DNA of 64,000 nucleotides from the NCBI GenBank assembly GCA_052387235.1, contig JBQTJJ010000033.1, forward strand, positions 1 to 64,000, read 5' to 3'. Below the pieces are notes generated by a model that saw only the letters and a list, made by a program, of their open reading frames with translations, was not told where the DNA came from and searched no databases. A program made the translations under genes and the position numbers. Shown here piece by piece: positions 49,524 to 57,792 of this stretch (positions are counted from its first letter, which is position 1; every line of letters starts with the position of its first letter). The DNA comes from JBQTJJ01 sp052387235 (GTDB taxonomy: Bacteria; Actinomycetota; Acidimicrobiia; Acidimicrobiales; GCA-2861595).

Positions 49524-51686
49524 GTGGCCTCACATCCGGACCTGCAAGCGGAGCAGGCGCACATCGACCGCGCCTACGGGCGGGTGGCGGCGCTGCGCGC
49601 CGCCGCCTCCGAGCTGCTGGAGACCGTCCTGCGCCAGCGGGGGGCCACGCCGGGGTCCCTGGCCGAGCGCGACGTCATCGTCCGCACAACCCTGGCCCGC
49701 CTCGAGCAGCTCGACGTGGGCCGGGAGTCGCTCTGCTTCGGCCGGATCGACCGGGAGGACGGCGAGGCCTTCCACATCGGGCGCCTGGCCGTGTCGGCCG
49801 AGGACCAGGAGCCCCTGGTCGTGGACTGGCGGGCGCCGGTGGCCGAGCCGTTCTACCGGGCCACGGGCGTGGCGACCATGGGCCTGGTGCGCCGGCGCCA
49901 CTTCCTCACCGAGGGCCGGCGCCTGCTGGGCATCGAGGACGAGGTCTTCGGCCGCCTCGACGGCGGGAGGGCCGGCGAGGGCGACACCCTCGTGGACGGC
50001 CAGCCCGGGTCGGGCGCCCTGCTCGGGGCCCTGGAGCGGGTGCGATCGGGGCGCATGCGCGACATCGTCGCCACCGTCCAGAAGGAGCAGGACGAGGTCA
50101 TCCGGGCCGACCTGCCCGGCGTGCTGGTCGTGCAGGGCGGGCCGGGTACCGGCAAGACGGCCGTGGCCCTCCACCGGGCCGCCTACCTGCTGTACACCCA
50201 CCGCTTCCCCCTGGAGCGCCAGGGCGTCCTGGTGGTGGGCCCCAACCCGCTGTTCCTGCGCTACATCGAGCAGGTGCTGCCCTCGCTCGGGGAGAGCGGC
50301 GTGGTCCTCACCACCATCGAGGGACTGGTCCCGGATGCCCGGGTGCGGGCCGCCGACACGGCCGAGGCGGCCGCCCTCAAGGCCGACCCCCGCATGGCGG
50401 ACCTGGTGGCCAACGCCGTGGCCGACCGCCAGCGCGGCCTGCGCCACGACGTCGAGGTCGGCTACGAGGGCTTCCTGCTGCGGATCACGGCCGCGGCCAG
50501 CCGGCGGATCGTGGCCGGCGTCCGGCGCCGGCCCGGCACCCACAACGCCCGCCGGCGCCAGGTGGAGACCCTGGTGAGCCGCATGCTCCACCAGCAGTAC
50601 CAGGAGGGGGTCGAGCGCCGGAGGCGCGTGGGCCTGGGCCGGGCCGGCGACGAGGACGACGGGGGCGACGAGCTGGGCCAGGCCACCATCGGCGAGCAGG
50701 AGCTGTGGGGCACGCTGCGGGCGATGCCGGCGGTGGCCGGCGCCCTGCAGCGGATGTGGCCCGTCCTCCTTCCCGAGGAGCTGCTGCACGACCTGTACGG
50801 CGCCCCCGCCCTGGTGCGACTGGCCGCCCGTGGCCGCCTCGACGAGGCCGAGCAGGCCCTGCTGGTCCGGCCCCGCAGCGAAGTCCTCGAGCAGATCCCG
50901 TGGACGGCGGGCGACCTTCCCCTGCTGGACGAGGCGCGGGTGCTGCTGGGCCCCCGCCGGCCCGGTGCCCGCCGCGGCGGCGAGATCCGCTCCTACGGGC
51001 ACATCGTGGTCGACGAGGCCCAGGACCTCACGCCGCTCCAGCTGCGCATGCTGTCGCGCCGCTCGCTGTCCGGGTCGATGACGGTGGCCGGCGACATCGC
51101 CCAGGCCACCGGTCCCCGGGCCCTGTCGCGCTGGGACGAGGTCACGTCGTTCCTTCCCGCGGCCCGCCCGCACCGGGTGGTGGAGCTGAGCGTGAACTAC
51201 CGCACGCCGGCCGAGGTGATGGCCCTGGCCAGCCGGGTGCTGGCCGTGACCGCCCCCCACCTCCGCCCGCCCCTGTCGGCCCGCAGCACGGGCCGGCCGC
51301 CGGCGACGGTGGCGGCCGAGGGGCCGTGCCTGGCGTCGCGGGCGGCCGAGGTGGCGGCCGGGGAGGCGGCGGCAGTGGTCCCCGGCACGGTGGCGGTGGT
51401 GGTCCCCCCGTCGCTGCACGCCCCGGTGGAGCAGGCCCTGGCCGACGCCGGCGTGGACTTCGCCCCCGCCGGCCGCGACAACCTCGACGCCCCGGTCACC
51501 CTCATCCCGGTGAGCATGGTCAAGGGCCTGGAGTTCGACGCCGTCGTGGTGGTGGAGCCGGCCCGGCTGGTGGCCGAGGCACCCCAGGGGCTGCGGGCCC
51601 TGTACGTGGCCCTGACCCGGGCCACCCAGCGCCTCACCCTCGTACACGCCGATCCGCTGCCCGAGGTGATTCGACCCGAGGGATGA
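49524..51686 (+). CDS. HelD-like UvrD-family ATPase
   Basis: 720 residues. Opens with a coiled-coil-like N-terminal stretch (LQAEQAHIDRAYGRVAALR), followed by LVVDWRAPVAEPFYRA, a HelD hallmark. Walker A is GGPGTGKT, and motif II is HIVVDEAQDLTPLQL. C-terminal motifs include ELSVNYRTPAEVM, KGLEFDAVVVVEPA and YVALTRATQRL. HelD releases stalled RNA polymerase; class II actinobacterial HelD proteins give rifampicin tolerance, and this could be of that class. GTG 49524 has GAGAGGAG just upstream. The longer frame upstream is a shadow of hemE. Confidence 0.88.
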   Translation: MASHPDLQAEQAHIDRAYGRVAALRAAASELLETVLRQRGATPGSLAERDVIVRTTLARLEQLDVGRESLCFGRIDREDGEAFHIGRLAVSAEDQEPLVVDWRAPVAEPFYRATGVATMGLVRRRHFLTEGRRLLGIEDEVFGRLDGGRAGEGDTLVDGQPGSGALLGALERVRSGRMRDIVATVQKEQDEVIRADLPGVLVVQGGPGTGKTAVALHRAAYLLYTHRFPLERQGVLVVGPNPLFLRYIEQVLPSLGESGVVLTTIEGLVPDARVRAADTAEAAALKADPRMADLVANAVADRQRGLRHDVEVGYEGFLLRITAAASRRIVAGVRRRPGTHNARRRQVETLVSRMLHQQYQEGVERRRRVGLGRAGDEDDGGDELGQATIGEQELWGTLRAMPAVAGALQRMWPVLLPEELLHDLYGAPALVRLAARGRLDEAEQALLVRPRSEVLEQIPWTAGDLPLLDEARVLLGPRRPGARRGGEIRSYGHIVVDEAQDLTPLQLRMLSRRSLSGSMTVAGDIAQATGPRALSRWDEVTSFLPAARPHRVVELSVNYRTPAEVMALASRVLAVTAPHLRPPLSARSTGRPPATVAAEGPCLASRAAEVAAGEAAAVVPGTVAVVVPPSLHAPVEQALADAGVDFAPAGRDNLDAPVTLIPVSMVKGLEFDAVVVVEPARLVAEAPQGLRALYVALTRATQRLTLVHADPLPEVIRPEG

Positions 51687-51701
51687 GGCAGGCCCTTAGT
51701 C

Positions 51702-52091
51702 TTAGGGGCCGCCGACGACGGCCTCGGCCTCGATCTCGACCTTCCAGCGCGGGTCCAGCAGGTCGGCCACCACCACGATGGTGGACGCCGGCGAGGTGGC
51801 GCCCAGGGCGGCCCGGTGCGCCTCCCCCACCGCGTCGGCGTAGCCGGCGCTGGTGACGAACATGCGGGTGCGCACCACGTCGGCCATGGAGGCGCCGGCG
51901 TCCGCCAGCGCGGCGGCGATGATCTCGATGCAGCGGCGGGCCTGGGCGCCCGGGTCGGGGTCGCACCCGCCGTCGGGCCAGATCGGCGCCGTTCCCGACA
52001 CCAGCACCCGGTCGCCCACCCGCACGGCCCGGCAGAAGCCCAGGGCCGCCTCGTAGGGCGAGCCGGACGTGACCCGCCGGCGTTCGGCCAT
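51702..52091 (-). CDS. ridA: RidA-family enamine/imine deaminase-like protein
   Basis: 129 residues. YjgF/RidA fold with YEAALGFCRAVRVGDRVLVSGT at the start, the catalytic-type Arg in VVRTRMFVT and a final VEIEAEAVV strand. Deaminates reactive enamines from PLP enzymes. The substrate-binding Arg is retained. ATG start; TAGCCT lies seven bases upstream. Neighbours (helD-like, sigma factor) are unrelated. Confidence 0.9.
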   Translation of the reverse strand: MAERRRVTSGSPYEAALGFCRAVRVGDRVLVSGTAPIWPDGGCDPDPGAQARRCIEIIAAALADAGASMADVVRTRMFVTSAGYADAVGEAHRAALGATSPASTIVVVADLLDPRWKVEIEAEAVVGGP

Positions 52092-52167
52092 GCGGGTCAG
52101 GCTAGGGGACCGGTGTCCTTGCCCGGCGGCGGCGTCAGAGCCGCGACAGGAGCCGGCCTCCTGGGGT

Positions 52168-53025
52168 TCAGGCCGAGATCGAGGTGGGGAACGGGCGGGG
52201 GGTGCCCAGCCGGTCCCGGAAGTTCGAGGCCGAGGCCACGGCGGCGACGTAGGCAGCCTTGCGCCGGGCCACGCGGGGGCTGTCGCCGGCGTCCTTGACG
52301 GACTCGGGGTCGAGCTGGGAGGTCATGCCGTCCTTGAGCAGGGCCATGGCCTTGGAGCGCATCTGGGAGATCCGGGAGGCGCTGACGCCGAGGTCGTCGG
52401 CCAGCTCCTGCATGGACCGCTCCTCGAAGAAGTAGCCCACCACCACCTGGCGCAGGCGCTCGGGCAGCGCCGAGACGGCGTCGAGCAGGTAGGAACGGCG
52501 TTCCCGTTCGAGCAGGACGAGGTCGGGGCTGCGGTCATCGGCCGGCAGCGACCACTCGCTCGTGCCGTCGATGACGATGGACTCGTAGTTGAGGACGACG
52601 GAGCGGTGGATGTCGTCGGTGAGGGCGTGGACGGCCTGGTCGGCCATGCCCAGCTTGGCGGCCAGCTCCGGAGTGGTGGGGGTGCGGCCCAGCTCGGCGG
52701 TGAGCTCGTCGGTCGCGGCCAGCATGGCGCGGGCCTTGGTGCGCACCGAGCGGCTGGCCCAGTCGCGGCTGCGCAGCTCGTCGAGCAGGGCGCCGCGGAT
52801 GCGGGCCGAGGCGTAGTGGTCGAAGCTGATGTCGCGGTCGGGGTCGAACGCCCGGGCCGCCTGGGCCAGCCCGGCCATGGCGGCCGATACCAGCTCGTCC
52901 CTCGGCACGTGTCTGGGGAGGCGGTTGAGGAGGTGGTTGACGGCGTAGTCCACCAGGGCAAGGTTGTCCCGCACGAGCGCCGCCTCGAGGTCCCGCCTGC
53001 CCTGCTCCACCGCAATCGTTGCCAT
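52168..53025 (-). CDS. FliA/WhiG-type sigma factor
   Basis: 285-residue sigma-70 family factor lacking region 1. Region 2: LVDYAVNHLLNRLPRHVPRDELVSAAMAGL and FDHYASARIRGALLDELRSRDWASRSVR. Region 3: ELTAELGRTPTTPELAAKLGM. Region 4: ERLRQVVVGYFFEERSMQELADDLGVSASRISQM. This is the FliA/WhiG/SigF-like sigma-28 pattern, with an unusual 40-residue C-terminal extension after region 4. FliA directs flagellar genes, WhiG sporulation. A FlgN-like gene is 0.9 kb away, which favours motility. ATG 53025; no clear ribosome-binding site. Confidence 0.88.
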   Translation of the reverse strand: MATIAVEQGRRDLEAALVRDNLALVDYAVNHLLNRLPRHVPRDELVSAAMAGLAQAARAFDPDRDISFDHYASARIRGALLDELRSRDWASRSVRTKARAMLAATDELTAELGRTPTTPELAAKLGMADQAVHALTDDIHRSVVLNYESIVIDGTSEWSLPADDRSPDLVLLERERRSYLLDAVSALPERLRQVVVGYFFEERSMQELADDLGVSASRISQMRSKAMALLKDGMTSQLDPESVKDAGDSPRVARRKAAYVAAVASASNFRDRLGTPRPFPTSISA

Positions 53026-53181
53026 GGAGCAAAAGGTCACCGAAAAGGGGCATCCGGCGCATCGGCCGGAGGGCTGAACCTGTCCGCCGCACCCATCCGA
53101 TCGGGCCATGCCACAAGGCCCGATCGGACTAGTCATTCCGGCGCGGGCCGGTCGTCGGGGGCCGCGCCGGCATGGCGACAG

Positions 53182-53187
53182 TAGAGT
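53182..53187 (+). promoter_or_regulatory. Leaderless-type -10 element of the luxR-like gene
   Basis: TAGAGT followed by GGCGGC and the GTG start at 53194. Confidence 0.45.
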
Positions 53188-53193
53188 GGCGGC

Positions 53194-53856
53194 GTGGACC
53201 AGCACGGCCCGCCGTCCGCGGTCGTGGTCGACGAGTGGCCGCTCGTCCGGGTGGGTATCGCACAGACGCTGCGGAGCCTCGACATCGACGTGCTGGCCGA
53301 GGTCTCCCAGGGCGAGGAGGCGGTGCGGGCGGTCGAGGCCGGCCGGGCCCGGTACCTCCTGATCGGCACGGCCCGCGACCTGTCGCTGCCGGAGACGGCC
53401 CGCCGGGCCCGGGCCCTGCAGGCCGCGCCGAAGATCCTGGTGCTGGTCGACCAGATCGGGCGGGACGACGTGGACGCGCTGCGCGCCGTCGGCATCGACG
53501 CCCTGCTGCCCCGGTCGGTGAGCCCGTCCGACCTGGCCGACGCCGTGTCCCGGGTGAGCCGGGGCGAGCGGGTGGTGGCACCTGCCCTGCTGTCCATGCT
53601 GGTGGGCTTCCTCGGCCCGTCCGGGAACGGCGAGGAGCCGCCGCTCCCGGCCGGGCATCCCGAGGCGCTCACCCGCAAGGAGCTGGAGGTCCTGGCCCGG
53701 CTCTCCGAGGGACGCACCAACCGGGAGATCGCCGACGCCCTGTACATCACGCCGGCCACCGTGAAGTCCCATCTGGCGCACATCTACGTGAAACTGGGCG
53801 TCACCGGCCGCCAGGAGGCCATGGCGAGGGCCGTGGCCCTCGGACTTCTGGGCTGA
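53194..53856 (+). CDS. LuxR-family regulator with degenerate receiver domain
   Basis: 220 residues. N-terminal receiver-like fold (about 8-125) keeps the first acidic pair (VVVDEWPLVR, Asp13-Glu14), but the phosphoacceptor place reads YLLIGTARD, with Gly58 where Asp is expected. So phosphorylation at the normal site is unlikely. C-terminal LuxR HTH (about 155-215): ALTRKELEVLARLSEGRTNREIADALYI, VKSHLAHIYVKLGV. Divergent from the sigma gene and followed by the flgN-like gene. GTG start set by TAGAGT six bases upstream. Confidence 0.86.
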   Translation: MDQHGPPSAVVVDEWPLVRVGIAQTLRSLDIDVLAEVSQGEEAVRAVEAGRARYLLIGTARDLSLPETARRARALQAAPKILVLVDQIGRDDVDALRAVGIDALLPRSVSPSDLADAVSRVSRGERVVAPALLSMLVGFLGPSGNGEEPPLPAGHPEALTRKELEVLARLSEGRTNREIADALYITPATVKSHLAHIYVKLGVTGRQEAMARAVALGLLG

Positions 53857-53896
53857 AGCACTCACAGCCTGGCCGTTCGCGCCGATCTGAGACTAC

Positions 53897-54412
53897 GTGG
53901 CAGACCGGCTCAGCGACCTCTCGGAGGTGCTCTGGCGGGAGCGTGAGGCCCTCGAGCTCGTGGTCTTCAAGTTGGAGGAGCAGCGGCTGTTGCTGCGCGA
54001 GGGGCGGTGCCGGTGGCTGGGACACGCCAGCCGCGAGGTCGACGTCGTCCTCGACCAGCTGACCGAGATGGAGCTCAACCGGGCCGTGGCCTCCGCCGCG
54101 GCCGCGGCCGAGCTCGGCGTCGCCGACAGCGCCCAGCTGTGCGTGCTGGCCGCCGCTGCGCCGTCGCCGTGGCCGTCGGTGCTGGCCCGCCACATCGAGG
54201 CCCTGCGCCGCCTGGCCGAGGAGATCCTCGTGCTCGCCGACGAGAACCGCCGGCTGCTGCGGGAGGGCCTGGCCTGCGTCCGGCGCACGATCGGCGCCCG
54301 CCCCGGGAGGGCGTCCACCCGGATGCTGGTGGACGCCGCATCCTTCCAGGCCGCGCTGTCCACCAACGAGCGGGTCCTCCACCCCTCCCTGGTCGACGCC
54401 GTCCGGGGTTGA
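53897..54412 (+). CDS. flgN: FlgN-like flagellar chaperone-like protein
   Basis: 171 residues, almost entirely helical. The start LSEVLWREREALELVVFKLEEQRLLL is typical of FlgN-family export chaperones of actinobacteria, with TEMELNRAVA and LLREGLACVRRTI later. FlgN binds hook-filament junction proteins FlgK and FlgL. No other flagellar structural gene is in the window, so its partners must be elsewhere. GTG 53897. Family call is by pattern, with moderate confidence. Confidence 0.7.
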   Translation: MADRLSDLSEVLWREREALELVVFKLEEQRLLLREGRCRWLGHASREVDVVLDQLTEMELNRAVASAAAAAELGVADSAQLCVLAAAAPSPWPSVLARHIEALRRLAEEILVLADENRRLLREGLACVRRTIGARPGRASTRMLVDAASFQAALSTNERVLHPSLVDAVRG

Positions 54413-54442
54413 GCGCCGTCCGGGGTCGAGCGCCGCTGGTCG

Positions 54443-54448
54443 TAGGCT
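54443..54448 (+). promoter_or_regulatory. Leaderless-type -10 element of the rhodanese gene
   Basis: TAGGCT followed by GGCCCC and the ATG start at 54455. Confidence 0.5.
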
Positions 54449-54454
54449 GGCCCC

Positions 54455-54793
54455 ATGGGGTTCACCCGCCGCCCGCAGGCACCTGAGGTCGACACCGCCG
54501 AGCTGGCCTCGGCCCTGGACGAGGGCGCGGTCCTGGTCGACGTGCGCATGGCCGACGAGTACGAGGAGATGCACGTCCCCGGCGCCCGTCTCATCCCCCT
54601 CCCCGAGCTGGGCAGCCGCACCGACGAGGTCCCCGGCAGCCAGCGGGTCTACGTGATCTGCGCCTCCGGGAGCCGCAGCCTCGCCGCGGCCGAGGCCCTC
54701 AACCGGGCCGGCTGGGACACGGTGTCGGTGGCGGGCGGCACCAGGGCGTGGGCGGCCGAGGGCCGTCCCGTCCGCACCGGCCCCGACGCCTGA
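54455..54793 (+). CDS. Rhodanese-like protein
   Basis: 112-residue single rhodanese domain. VLVDVRMADEYEEMHVPGARLIPL, then the active-site loop with Cys in VICASGSRS and VAGGTRAWAAEGRPV at the end. Transfers sulfur or acts in sulfide and redox handling. ATG start with TAGGCT six bases upstream. Converges on ctaG with 8 bp between stops. Confidence 0.92.
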   Translation: MGFTRRPQAPEVDTAELASALDEGAVLVDVRMADEYEEMHVPGARLIPLPELGSRTDEVPGSQRVYVICASGSRSLAAAEALNRAGWDTVSVAGGTRAWAAEGRPVRTGPDA

Positions 54794-54801
54794 CCCGGCC
54801 C

Positions 54802-55563
54802 CTACGGAGCCGCGCCGGCCCGGTCGGCGCGGCGGTCCTCCCTGGCCGCCTGGCGCTCCTCGTGGCCCATCCACTGGGCCGCCACCACCAGGACCGCCAC
54901 CAGGCCGAGCAGGTCGCCGCCGGCCCAGAGCACGGCGGTGCCGGCCCGGTGGTCGGCGAGGGTGTGCTCGGGCGCCAGCGGGCGGGCACCGAGCAGGGCC
55001 ATCCCGAGCACGGCGTGGAAGGGGATGGCGAGGAACACCATGAGCAGGCGGGCGCCGTGCGGCAGGCGCCGCGGCGCCGGGTCGACGCCGAGGACGGGCC
55101 AGAAGAACAGGGCGCCGGCGACCAGGAAGTGGACGTGCAGCAGCTCGTGGAGCCAGGCCGACTCGAGTGAGAGCCGGTAGAGGGGAGTGAGGTAGAGCGC
55201 CAGCAGCGAGCCCCCGAACAGGGCCCAGACGGTGAGGGGATGGGCGGCCACCGCCGCCGGCCGGCTGTGGAGGACGGCCAGCATCCGCCGCCTGGTGGCG
55301 CGCCCGCCGGCCTGGAGGGCGAGGGTCACGGGGGCGGACAGGGCGAAGAGGGCGGGCGCCACCATCCCGAGCAGCAGGTGCTGGACGGCGTGGCCGGCGA
55401 AGCTGCGCTCCCCGTCCACCAGCAGGGCCGCCGCGACCGCCCCCGCCCCGGCCGCGAAGGACGCGGTGCGGGCCGGGGGCCACGAGCGCCGCACCCGGCG
55501 GCTGGCCGAGACGTACCAGATCAGGGCGAATGCCAGGAACGGGCCGGCGGCCACGCCGGCCAC
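54802..55563 (-). CDS. ctaG: CtaG-type cytochrome c oxidase assembly factor
   Basis: 253 residues (260 if GTG 55584 is used) with about seven membrane segments. Caa3-type CtaG features: VQHLLLGMVAPALFALSAPVTL, with conserved His, and LHELLHVHFLVAGALFFWPVLG, followed by FHAVLGMALL. Needed for copper-site assembly of the oxidase. I use GTG 55563 because GTG 55584 would overlap the ctaE start on the other strand by 7 bp. Divergent from ctaE-qcrCAB. Confidence 0.87.
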   Translation of the reverse strand: MAGVAAGPFLAFALIWYVSASRRVRRSWPPARTASFAAGAGAVAAALLVDGERSFAGHAVQHLLLGMVAPALFALSAPVTLALQAGGRATRRRMLAVLHSRPAAVAAHPLTVWALFGGSLLALYLTPLYRLSLESAWLHELLHVHFLVAGALFFWPVLGVDPAPRRLPHGARLLMVFLAIPFHAVLGMALLGARPLAPEHTLADHRAGTAVLWAGGDLLGLVAVLVVAAQWMGHEERQAAREDRRADRAGAAP

Positions 55564-55577
55564 TGTAAGGTCTCGCC

Positions 55578-56153
55578 GTGACACAGCCCGTCACGGTCGG
55601 ACACGATGCCTCGAGGCCCTCCATGCTCGGCGTGGGCACCATGGTGTGGCTGGCGTCGGAACTGATGTTCTTCAGCGGCCTCTTCGCGGCGTGGTTCACC
55701 CTCCGGTCCGCGGCCGCGTCGTGGCCGCCCGCCGACGTCGACCTCGAAGTGGCCCGGGGCGCCCTGTTCACGGCCGTCCTGCTCTCGTCCAGCGGCTCCA
55801 TGCAGCTGGCGGTGTGGGCCATCGAGCGGGGTGACACGGCCAGGGCCCGGCGCTGGCTCGTCCTCACCGCCGCCCTGGCCGTGGTGTTCCTGGGCAACCA
55901 GGCCAGCGAGTGGCTGTCGCTCGAGTTCACGCCGTCCACCCACGCCTACGGCTCGATCTTCTACCTGCTCACCGGCTTCCACGGCATCCACGTGCTGGGC
56001 GGGGTGCTGGCCATGGGCGCCGTGCTCGGCCGGCTGGCCGGCCGGGTCCCCGACCCCGGCGCCGTGCCGGTGGTGCAGGTCGTCGGGTACTACTGGCACT
56101 TCGTCGACGTGGTGTGGATCGCCGTCTTCTTCACGGTGTTCCTGCTCGGCTGA
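55578..56153 (+). CDS. ctaE: Cytochrome c oxidase subunit III
   Basis: 191 residues, five membrane segments. LGVGTMVWLASELMFFSGLFAAWF, YGSIFYLLTGFHGIHVLGG and YYWHFVDVVWIAVFF match actinobacterial CtaE. GTG 55578 with AAGG upstream; M-starting alternatives would truncate the conserved N-terminus. The stop overlaps the qcrC ATG by one base (TGATG). Order ctaE-qcrC-qcrA-qcrB is standard in actinobacteria. Confidence 0.95.
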   Translation: MTQPVTVGHDASRPSMLGVGTMVWLASELMFFSGLFAAWFTLRSAAASWPPADVDLEVARGALFTAVLLSSSGSMQLAVWAIERGDTARARRWLVLTAALAVVFLGNQASEWLSLEFTPSTHAYGSIFYLLTGFHGIHVLGGVLAMGAVLGRLAGRVPDPGAVPVVQVVGYYWHFVDVVWIAVFFTVFLLG

Positions 56154-56902
56154 TGGGCAGGCGGCGGACGGCGGCGCTGGTGGTGTGCGGCGGCCTGGCG
56201 GCCCTGGGCCTCACCGCCGGGTCGCCGCCGGCGGCCCGGGCGCAGGCCGAGACCCCGCCGCCTGCGGACGACCGGGGCCGCACGCTCTACACCACGGGCT
56301 GCTCGAGCTGTCACGGGATCGACGCCGAGGGCACCGAGCAGGCCCCCCGCCTGCAGGGTGTGGGGGCGGCGTCGCTCGACTTCTGGCTGTCCACCGGGCG
56401 CATGCCGCTGAAGACGAACCAGCGCCAGGCCGTGCGCAAGCCGCCCGCCTACGACCGGGAGCAGATCGACGCCATCGTCGACTACGTCACGTCGCTCGCG
56501 CCGGGCGGCCCCGAGATCCCGGAGCTGGACGTGGCGGGCGCCGACCTGGTCGAGGGCGGCGAGCTGTTCCGGGCCAACTGCGCCGCCTGTCACGGGGCCG
56601 CCGGCATCGGCGGCGCCCTGGCCTCGGCCCGGCACGCCCCGGCCCTGCGCCCGGCCACGGCCCGCCAGGTGGCGGAGGCCGTGCGCATCGGCCCGGGTGC
56701 CATGCCCGCCTTCGGGCCCGACACGTTCACGGACGAGCAGGTGGCTGCGATCGTGAGGTACGTCGAGGACCTCGACCACCCCGACGACGAGGGCGGCTTC
56801 GGCCTCGGCCACGCCGGCCCCGTCCCCGAGGGCTTCGTGGGCTGGCTGCTGGGCCTCGGCGCCATGCTGCTGGCCTGCTACTGGATCGGCGAGAGGGAGT
56901 GA
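56153..56902 (+). CDS. qcrC: Diheme cytochrome c QcrC
   Basis: 249 residues. Signal or anchor segment at the N-terminus, two heme c sites CSSCH and CAACH, and a C-terminal membrane segment (WLLGLGAMLLACYWIG). Diheme QcrC carries electrons from the Rieske protein to the oxidase within the actinobacterial bc1-aa3 supercomplex. ATG 56153 in a TGATG overlap with ctaE; its stop overlaps qcrA (GTGA). Confidence 0.95.
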   Translation: MGRRRTAALVVCGGLAALGLTAGSPPAARAQAETPPPADDRGRTLYTTGCSSCHGIDAEGTEQAPRLQGVGAASLDFWLSTGRMPLKTNQRQAVRKPPAYDREQIDAIVDYVTSLAPGGPEIPELDVAGADLVEGGELFRANCAACHGAAGIGGALASARHAPALRPATARQVAEAVRIGPGAMPAFGPDTFTDEQVAAIVRYVEDLDHPDDEGGFGLGHAGPVPEGFVGWLLGLGAMLLACYWIGERE

Positions 56903-57792
56903 GGCCCACCACCGACGCCGAGCGCCGCACCGAGCGGGCCGTGGGCGTCGCCCTCGTGGTCAGCGCCGCGGGCGCACTGGGCCTGGCCGCCGTGTTCGCG
57001 GCCGGCGGCCAGCCCCAGGCCGAGGGCGTCCTGCTGTTCGTGTCGCTGGGCTCGCTGGGCTACGCCCTGGCCGCGTGGGGCAAGCACCTCCTGCCCCCCG
57101 GCCCCTTCGTCCAGCAGCGCCACCCCCTCGACGAGGTCGACCCGGCCCCCGCGCCGGTGTCCCGGCTGGTGCGCCCGGAGACGGGCGAGCCCGGGCCCGG
57201 GCCCGACGCCGAGCCGGTGGCCGAGGTCTTCGGCCGGCGCCCGTTCCTGACCAAGCTGCTCCTCGGGGCCATGGGCGCCCTGGGCCTGGCGGCGCTGTTC
57301 CCCATCCGCTCCCTGGGGCCCGACCCCGGCCGCAGCCTGTTCCGCACGAACTGGCGCAAGGGCTCGCTCGTCGTCACCGAGGAGGGACGCCCGGTGAAGG
57401 TGGGCGATCTGGAGGTGGGCGGCGTCCTCACCGTCTTCCCCAAGGGCTTCGTGGGGTCGGCCGACTCCCAGACCCTGCTCATCCGCGCCGTGGAGGACGA
57501 CCTCGTCACCCGCCCCGGGAGGGAGGGCTGGGCGCCCGGCGGGCACGTGGCGTACTCCAAGGTCTGCACCCACGCCGGCTGCCCCGTCGGCCTCTACCAG
57601 GTGGGCACCAAGGAGCTGCTCTGCCCCTGCCACCAGTCGCTGTTCGACGTGGTCGACGGGGCCCGGCCCGTGTTCGGCCCCGCCACCCGGTCGCTGCCCC
57701 AGCTCGCCCTCGAGGTGGACGGGGACGGGTACCTCCGGGCCCAGGGCGACTACCGCGAGGCCATCGGCCCCGCCTTCTGGGAGCGCCCGTGA
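56899..57792 (+). CDS. qcrA: Rieske iron-sulfur protein QcrA
   Basis: 297 residues. Three N-terminal membrane segments, typical of actinobacterial QcrA (AVGVALVVSAAGALGLAAV, GVLLFVSLGSLGYALAAWG, LLLGAMGALGLAALFP), then the Rieske domain with CTHAGC and CPCHQS binding the 2Fe-2S cluster. GTG start overlaps the qcrC stop; its stop overlaps qcrB. Confidence 0.95.
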   Translation: MRPTTDAERRTERAVGVALVVSAAGALGLAAVFAAGGQPQAEGVLLFVSLGSLGYALAAWGKHLLPPGPFVQQRHPLDEVDPAPAPVSRLVRPETGEPGPGPDAEPVAEVFGRRPFLTKLLLGAMGALGLAALFPIRSLGPDPGRSLFRTNWRKGSLVVTEEGRPVKVGDLEVGGVLTVFPKGFVGSADSQTLLIRAVEDDLVTRPGREGWAPGGHVAYSKVCTHAGCPVGLYQVGTKELLCPCHQSLFDVVDGARPVFGPATRSLPQLALEVDGDGYLRAQGDYREAIGPAFWERP

